Shown one piece after another: positions 7,199 to 11,182 of a stretch of DNA of 11,182 bases. This DNA comes from Ignavibacteriaceae bacterium. Its GTDB lineage: Bacteria > Bacteroidota > Ignavibacteria > Ignavibacteriales > Ignavibacteriaceae. A model generated the notes under the pieces. It was not told where the DNA came from, did no database searches, and saw only the letters and a program-made list of their open reading frames with translations. The DNA lies in the NCBI GenBank assembly GCA_025449775.1, contig JANWIS010000180.1, forward strand, positions 1 through 11,182. The letters run 5' to 3'. How positions within the stretch are numbered: the stretch's first letter is position 1; each line of letters begins with the position of its first letter. Both the position numbers and the translations under genes were made by a program.

Positions 7199-7615
7199 TC
7201 ATTTATTAATTACCGCAGCAGCAATTTCTGATTTAACAGGTTCCCTTGATTCATAAATTTCTTTTGAATCTCCCATTTTGCTTTTACCATCAAACTTTGC
7301 ACCTGCTTCAACAATTAATATTTTAGTGAAGATATCACCTTTAAGATTTCCTTTAGAATCAATTACCAGTTTTTCTTTTGCCCTGATGCTTCCGGAAACT
7401 TTTCCCCCGATTGTAATCACGTCAGCATTTATTTGTCCATTCACCTGTCCGTTCTCTCCGACAATTACATTACTTTGTGATGTAATATCTCCGAGTATTT
7501 CCCCATCGACTCTGATGTTACCACTGCTGGTAATTTTACCTTCAATTTTAACACCCTTTATAATGATGGTGGTTTCTTCAGATCTTGCACTCTCAAATGG
7601 CGTGTTTTTCAGCAT
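7199..7615 (-). CDS. bactofilin family cytoskeletal protein
   Basis: A 138-aa protein matching the bactofilin family (PF04519, formerly DUF583). Residues about 15-112 are a run of short beta strands with glycine turns, for example TTIIIKGVKIEGKI, GNIRVDGEILGDI, GENGQVNGQI and GGKVSGSI. This is the right-handed beta-helix that polymerises into filaments without nucleotide. The tails (1-14 and about 113-138) are polar and probably disordered, as is usual. Bactofilins localise at the inner membrane and often position cell-wall enzymes or polar structures. Many are encoded beside an M23 peptidase, which is absent here. The start is secured by a good AAGGAG (7624-7629) eight bases upstream. The gene is preceded at a distance of 176 bases by the T9SS-secreted protein gene and ends against the shared terminator at 7141-7166. 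Confidence 0.93.
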   Translation of the reverse strand: MLKNTPFESARSEETTIIIKGVKIEGKITSSGNIRVDGEILGDITSQSNVIVGENGQVNGQINADVITIGGKVSGSIRAKEKLVIDSKGNLKGDIFTKILIVEAGAKFDGKSKMGDSKEIYESREPVKSEIAAAVINK

Positions 7616-7623
7616 GATATTTT

Positions 7624-7629
7624 CTCCTT
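7624..7629 (-). promoter_or_regulatory. strong Shine-Dalgarno site of the bactofilin gene
   Basis: On the minus strand AAGGAG lies eight bases ahead of the ATG at 7615, the best ribosome site in the window. Most other genes here have a weak site or none, so bactofilin may be translated at a higher level. Confidence 0.6.
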
Positions 7630-7772
7630 GAAATTTTTAAATGATAAATACTAAAAGCGAATTAATTACTACGCATCAGGAATAAAAACGTCCACGCTTG
7701 AGAGGAAATAGCGCAGTTATAGTAATTTTTTCACAATCCGCTTAGTATGAAAAGATTTGCAACTATATAAAT

Positions 7773-7792
7773 GATTGATGTAAAAATCAATC
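7773..7792 (-). terminator. weak hairpin at the stop codon of the T9SS gene
   Basis: GATTGAT (7773-7779) and ATCAATC (7786-7792) form a seven-pair AT-rich stem with a six-base loop. The hairpin begins inside the TAG stop (7794-7792) of the minus-strand gene. A mixed A/T stretch follows, not a clean T run, so any terminator would be weak. The rest of the 176-base gap down to the bactofilin start shows no clear signal. Confidence 0.3.
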
Positions 7793-9339
7793 TACTTTAA
7801 TAAGACCATCTTTTTTGTTTCTACATAATTTCCTGCTTGCAGCTTATAGAAATAAATACCGCTTGGAAGAGAGGTTGCGTCCAACTCAATTTCATATTTT
7901 CCAGCTGGTCGATATTCATCTACAAGAATCGCAACTTCATTTCCAAGTAAATCATATATCTTCAATGTTTGCCAACTGCCGGATGGTGATTCCCAACTGA
8001 TTGCTGTTATTGGATTGAAAGGATTTGGAAAATTTTGCTCGAGTGAAAATATTAATGGTGGAAGAATTTCTGCTTCTATCTCTGGTGAGTATTCGAATGA
8101 TCCATCAAAATCAATCTGCTTTAAGCGATATTTATATTTACCTGTCTCTGGTTTATGCGTAAAAAAATAGTTTTGGTTTTCTGTTGTCGTTCCTTTCCCT
8201 TCCACAAATCCAATGCTTTTCCATTCCGTTTGATTTTTTACATTTGAATTTTGACTTCGCTCAATTTCAAATCCACTATTATTCGTCTCGGTTGCAGTCT
8301 GCCAAAAAAGCGTGACAATCTCTTTTTCAACCTCACAAGTGAATGAAATTAGTTCAACTGGAATTGGTACAGTAATAGTTGCTGTGTTGCTTTGGTTTGA
8401 ACCATAAGGATTTATTGCGATAACTTTGTATGTGTAAGTTGATTCTGGAACGACAAACTCATCAATAAACTGAGTAGAATCAAAAGTCACGCTACTAATT
8501 AAATCGTACTGTGTTGGGTCATTCGGCATTCCGTATTTTCTATATATATCAAATATATATTCATAAGTTGAGTTGTCCTGCCAATTTAGTTTAACCATTG
8601 CATCCGGATTAAATATTGTTTCTGCTGTAAGATTACTTGGTGCAGATGGAACTGGGCAAGTTAGACAATCGCCGGTATAAAGATAGTTATCAACATACAT
8701 TTCGTGTGGTGGCCAGGACCAATTATAGAATCCATTCGCTGCCAAATTTAATTGACTCCCGGAACCAAACACTCCATCAGACCATTGCCAAGTGTGGATT
8801 AAATTTCTATCAAACCGAAATTCAGCTACATCTAATGAGAGATTAATGTAAATCATTACTAAGTGCCAGGCGTCATAGGTATAATAAAATGATGCTGCAT
8901 TTGCACCGCCTGCATTTAAATATCCAAATCCGCCGGGATCAAAAACGCATTCCAATGCCCATTCATATGGATCAGGAGTGAACCCAGACATTAAATTAAA
9001 ATAACCTGCCTTACCGTTTGGGATATAAACCATAAACCAAATGTGCCAATAACCGAATTCGTGATTTCCCAAATACTTTATAAGATCATTATCTGGTATT
9101 ACAACTAAAGAATTTGCACCACTGAAGGTAATGTTTGAAGTTATGTATGGATCTTCAATCGGGTCGCAGGGTAACAGATTGAATGTAGTCCAATTAATAG
9201 AATCCTGACAAACTAATCGTTGTCCGGCAATATAATTTTCAAAATTAAAAGTATCATACTGTGCAAATGTTGATTGCAAAGAAAAGTTCAAAGCAATCAC
9301 AAGAATTAGAATAAACATCTCCGGTAATTTACACTTCAT
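7792..9339 (-). CDS. secreted multidomain protein with T9SS type A sorting domain
   Basis: A 515-aa exported protein. A signal peptide is cleaved near residue 26 (STFA/QYD). Residues about 30-222 look like a concanavalin A/laminin G-type jellyroll, rich in Trp, Tyr, Phe and Gly, with FGYWHIWFMVYIP and EMYVDNYLYTGD as typical strands. Residues about 231-325 are a fibronectin type III domain (PSAPSNLTAE, LNWQDNS, TYTYKVIAINPYGSN). Residues about 328-425 are a second Fn3-like module (FWQTATETNNSGFEIERS, YRLKQIDFDG) common just before sorting domains in this group. Residues about 432-515 are the type A T9SS domain: LEQNFPNPFNP, LKIYDLLGNEV, LPSGIYFYKL and the basic end KKMVLLK. The protein should cross the outer membrane and be anchored or released there; carbohydrate binding is plausible but unproven. 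A CAGGAAA site (9344-9350) supports the start. The SDR gene ends 78 bases upstream. Confidence 0.92.
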   Translation of the reverse strand: MKCKLPEMFILILVIALNFSLQSTFAQYDTFNFENYIAGQRLVCQDSINWTTFNLLPCDPIEDPYITSNITFSGANSLVVIPDNDLIKYLGNHEFGYWHIWFMVYIPNGKAGYFNLMSGFTPDPYEWALECVFDPGGFGYLNAGGANAASFYYTYDAWHLVMIYINLSLDVAEFRFDRNLIHTWQWSDGVFGSGSQLNLAANGFYNWSWPPHEMYVDNYLYTGDCLTCPVPSAPSNLTAETIFNPDAMVKLNWQDNSTYEYIFDIYRKYGMPNDPTQYDLISSVTFDSTQFIDEFVVPESTYTYKVIAINPYGSNQSNTATITVPIPVELISFTCEVEKEIVTLFWQTATETNNSGFEIERSQNSNVKNQTEWKSIGFVEGKGTTTENQNYFFTHKPETGKYKYRLKQIDFDGSFEYSPEIEAEILPPLIFSLEQNFPNPFNPITAISWESPSGSWQTLKIYDLLGNEVAILVDEYRPAGKYEIELDATSLPSGIYFYKLQAGNYVETKKMVLLK

Positions 9340-9417
9340 AAAATTTCCTGATAGACAAAAAGTTGACTTAAAACTAAACTATAATTATAAAAGGGGCAAG
9401 TAAGCCGGGAGGAATAA

Positions 9418-10269
9418 TTATTTTGTATGCAGCAATTCCCTGCTAAAATCCCACAATTGTTTTTGCAGTGCTTTGTCATAAGATAATTCCGAAGAACGAT
9501 TTTCTTTTCTTTTGTAGAAATAGTTTCCCGTAACTCCATTAACTTCTTCCGACGAAGCAAGATAAATTATTGTGTCGGCTCCTTGTTTTGAATTAAGCAA
9601 TTGTCTTTTCATCAAACCGTAAATTCTGTGTTTCATCCAGTTCAATAGACCATTATTTCGTGCGTAGTTTGTAGCAACCACTCCCGGATCCCTTGCATTA
9701 ACACCTATCCCGGTTCCAGATAATTGTTCAGCGAGTTTATAAGTATATAAAACAACCGCCAGCTTGGAATCTGCATACTGTTGTCTTCCGTTATACATTT
9801 CGGGAGAAATTATATTTTTAATTACTCCGGTTCCGTTATAATGAGTGCCTGATGAGACATTTATAATTCTTGCGGATGAAGAATTTTTTATTTTCCCGAG
9901 TAAGAGTTCCGTCAGAAAGAAATGGCTTAAATAATTTACAGCAAGAGTTTGTTCAATTCCTTCATCGGAAAATTTATGATCGAGAAACCTGGCTCCTGCA
10001 TTGTTGATGAGAATGTCTATTCGTTCATATTCATTTATTATTTTTTCAGCAACGGATTTTACTTCTTTCATCAGGAAAAAATCGGCTTTGTAAAATTTTA
10101 TTTTATCGTTCCCGGTTTTTTGCTTTATCTGTCTGCATATTGTTTCTCCCTTCTTTTCACTTCTTCCAAGCAGTATCAAAGAAGCTCCGGATTTTGCAAG
10201 AGAGAATGCAGCAGCTTTTCCGATACCGGAAGTTACACCGGTTATCAGTACTGTTTTGTTCTTCATCAT
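9418..10269 (-). CDS. short-chain dehydrogenase/reductase, retinol dehydrogenase-like
   Basis: A 283-aa classical-type SDR. The Rossmann cofactor motif TGVTSGIG is at 10-17, and Arg36 after the second strand (LLGRS) suggests NADP(H) preference. NNAG is at 89-92, the structural Asn is in VNYLSH (Asn112), the catalytic Ser is in VSSG (139-140), and Tyr165 and Lys169 are in YADSK. All catalytic parts are present, so an active NAD(P)-dependent oxidoreductase is expected. The overall pattern and length resemble the retinol-dehydrogenase/WW-oxidoreductase-like group, but the bacterial substrate cannot be inferred. The loop after the active site reads RDPGVVAT where relatives usually have HPG. The ATG at 10269-10267 directly abuts the TAA of the DUF2779 gene; a second ATG follows at once, so the true start may be one codon later. 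No separate promoter is seen, implying co-transcription and coupled translation with the upstream gene. Confidence 0.92.
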   Translation of the reverse strand: MMKNKTVLITGVTSGIGKAAAFSLAKSGASLILLGRSEKKGETICRQIKQKTGNDKIKFYKADFFLMKEVKSVAEKIINEYERIDILINNAGARFLDHKFSDEGIEQTLAVNYLSHFFLTELLLGKIKNSSSARIINVSSGTHYNGTGVIKNIISPEMYNGRQQYADSKLAVVLYTYKLAEQLSGTGIGVNARDPGVVATNYARNNGLLNWMKHRIYGLMKRQLLNSKQGADTIIYLASSEEVNGVTGNYFYKRKENRSSELSYDKALQKQLWDFSRELLHTK

Positions 10270-11182
10270 TTAAATTTTATTTAAACGATCTAAAATTTTT
10301 ACCATCCCTAAAGTATCCATTTTACAATACTCAAGCAGCTGTTGTTTGATTTCTGCAGTTCTCATCAAGTCGGATTCTGCTTGAAGACTTTCGTAAGCTA
10401 TTGATGCGAGTCCCCCGTCATTAATTTCAAGGTTGTCGTAACTCAGATCAGGAACAAGTGCAGGAAGTACAGCTTTAATTGAATATGAGCCCTTCATCTC
10501 CGGTGCATAAAAATATTTTTTCTGGAATGGAGTCATCAGATCTTTTATTCTTGAAATAAGTTTTTCAATTTCATCAGTGTATTGAGGAAAGTCCCTTGCA
10601 ATCTCAGTCAATCTTGTAATTTCAAAAGTTTTATTATAAACAAGGACATCACCATCGTTTTTAATTACTTTCAATAAGTTTTCTATGAACTTTTTTCTCG
10701 GATCAATTCCCGGTTCAGCTAGGAATTCAAAATGTTCAGCATCACTTTCATTAGTTTTCTTCAAGAAGACCGAATACTGAAATGGAATTTGCTGGTACGG
10801 TTTTGAATTATCAAACAACGGAACTGCAGGCTGGAATGTTTCAAAGTCCATAAAGTAAAGAGGGTAATTTAAATCAGAAAGAAAATTTTCAATTGCTTCT
10901 TTATCAATCATCGGCTTATTACTTTTATACACATCAAGCTGGAGCTTGTTATTTTTATTCAGCGGAAAATCTTCAGGCACATCTTCAAGACTGATAATTC
11001 CTTCGTTATACAATTCATATTTCTTTACAAGATGCATTCCGCTCAAATCAAAAATGGAATTTTCAGGAATGTGCTTCCGGCAGTAATTATAAAATCCGCA
11101 GATGTATGGGTTGTGACAGTGTTCACCAATATCTATTACGGGAATATGTTTCTTCATCAAAACATTTTTGAATCTGACAACA
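10270..11182 (-). CDS. DUF2779 nuclease-like protein, 5' end missing
   Basis: The reading frame ends at TAA (10272-10270) and stays open through the right edge, giving about 303 visible residues; the start lies outside. A TTG at 11160 and ATG at 11157 occur inside the frame, but coding-like sequence continues upstream (VVRFKNVL), so neither is likely to be the real start. Numbering from the TTG, Cys15, Cys21 and Cys27 lie in GEHCHNPYICGFYNYC, spaced like the three Cys that close an iron-sulfur cluster in Cas4/RecB-like nucleases. IPENSIFDL follows. Then comes the DUF2779 domain (PF11074), which has a DnaQ-like exonuclease pattern: MDFET with Asp105 and Glu107, VYNKTFE (174-180), YSIKAVLPALVPDLSY (226-241) and YCKMDT with Asp282. 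Family members are usually about 500 aa with an N-terminal PD-(D/E)XK half, so roughly 200 residues are missing here. The biological role is unknown; DNA processing is an inference. Confidence 0.88.
   Translation of the reverse strand, partial: VVRFKNVLMKKHIPVIDIGEHCHNPYICGFYNYCRKHIPENSIFDLSGMHLVKKYELYNEGIISLEDVPEDFPLNKNNKLQLDVYKSNKPMIDKEAIENFLSDLNYPLYFMDFETFQPAVPLFDNSKPYQQIPFQYSVFLKKTNESDAEHFEFLAEPGIDPRKKFIENLLKVIKNDGDVLVYNKTFEITRLTEIARDFPQYTDEIEKLISRIKDLMTPFQKKYFYAPEMKGSYSIKAVLPALVPDLSYDNLEINDGGLASIAYESLQAESDLMRTAEIKQQLLEYCKMDTLGMVKILDRLNKI

Noticed and set aside
7278..7631. A 117-codon plus-strand open frame across the bactofilin gene
   Set aside because: It is the mirror of the regular beta-helix codons; the bactofilin match on the other strand is clear.
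9361..9417. Possible terminator after the SDR gene
   Set aside because: Only a three-pair GGC/GCC stem can be drawn in this gap, with no T run after it.
9336..9560. A 74-codon minus-strand frame between the SDR and the T9SS gene
   Set aside because: Most of it overlaps the 3' end of the SDR in another frame, and it shows no protein-like features.
1..11182. CRISPR array, insertion sequence, tRNA or phage defence island
   Set aside because: No regularly spaced direct repeats, no transposase or integrase frame and no tRNA-like cloverleaf were seen; the DUF2779 gene alone, despite its Cas4-like Cys cluster, is not evidence of a defence system.

Overview
The window looks like chromosomal DNA from an AT-rich bacterium of the Fibrobacterota-Chlorobiota-Bacteroidota (FCB) group, most likely Ignavibacteriota (Ignavibacterium/Melioribacter relatives). 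The best marker is the C-terminal type IX secretion (T9SS) sorting domain of the 515-aa protein at 7792-9339, which carries the LEQNFPNPFNP signature typical of that lineage. The very large sortilin-like beta-propeller protein, the TPR lipoprotein, the bactofilin and the scarcity of strong Shine-Dalgarno sites fit the same group. Related FCB candidate phyla cannot be excluded.

Layout from left to right. (1) The 5' part of an SdiA-regulated-type lipoprotein gene runs leftward off the window (1-444). (2) A small membrane-anchored protein of unknown function lies on the plus strand (629-988). (3) A convergent gap follows, holding a nested imperfect hairpin (1013-1079). (4) A TPR-repeat lipoprotein lies on the minus strand (1120-2079). 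(5) A plus-strand pair, probably an operon, encodes a four-helix DUF350 membrane protein and a membrane-anchored transglutaminase-like protein (2193-3698). (6) A secreted 1084-aa Asp-box/sortilin-type beta-propeller protein (3877-7131) ends at a strong intrinsic terminator (7141-7166). (7) A minus-strand series then reads right to left: a DUF2779 nuclease-like gene entering from the right edge (10270-11182), an SDR oxidoreductase whose start codon abuts the previous stop (9418-10269), a T9SS-secreted protein with lectin-like and fibronectin-type folds (7792-9339) and a bactofilin (7199-7615).

The content is mostly cell-envelope and secretion related: two lipoproteins, two exported proteins, two integral or anchored membrane proteins and a cytoskeletal bactofilin. 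A nuclease-like protein and a dehydrogenase are the exceptions. I see no transposase, integrase, CRISPR array, tRNA or rRNA gene, and no gap between genes longer than about 185 bases. The most interesting co-occurrence is the DUF350/transglutaminase pair, which may be a reduced form of the envelope systems in which DUF350 proteins occur. It is a modest candidate for a new system, not a demonstrated one. Both edge genes are cut by the window, and the right-hand one must not be read as starting at its first visible start-like codon.
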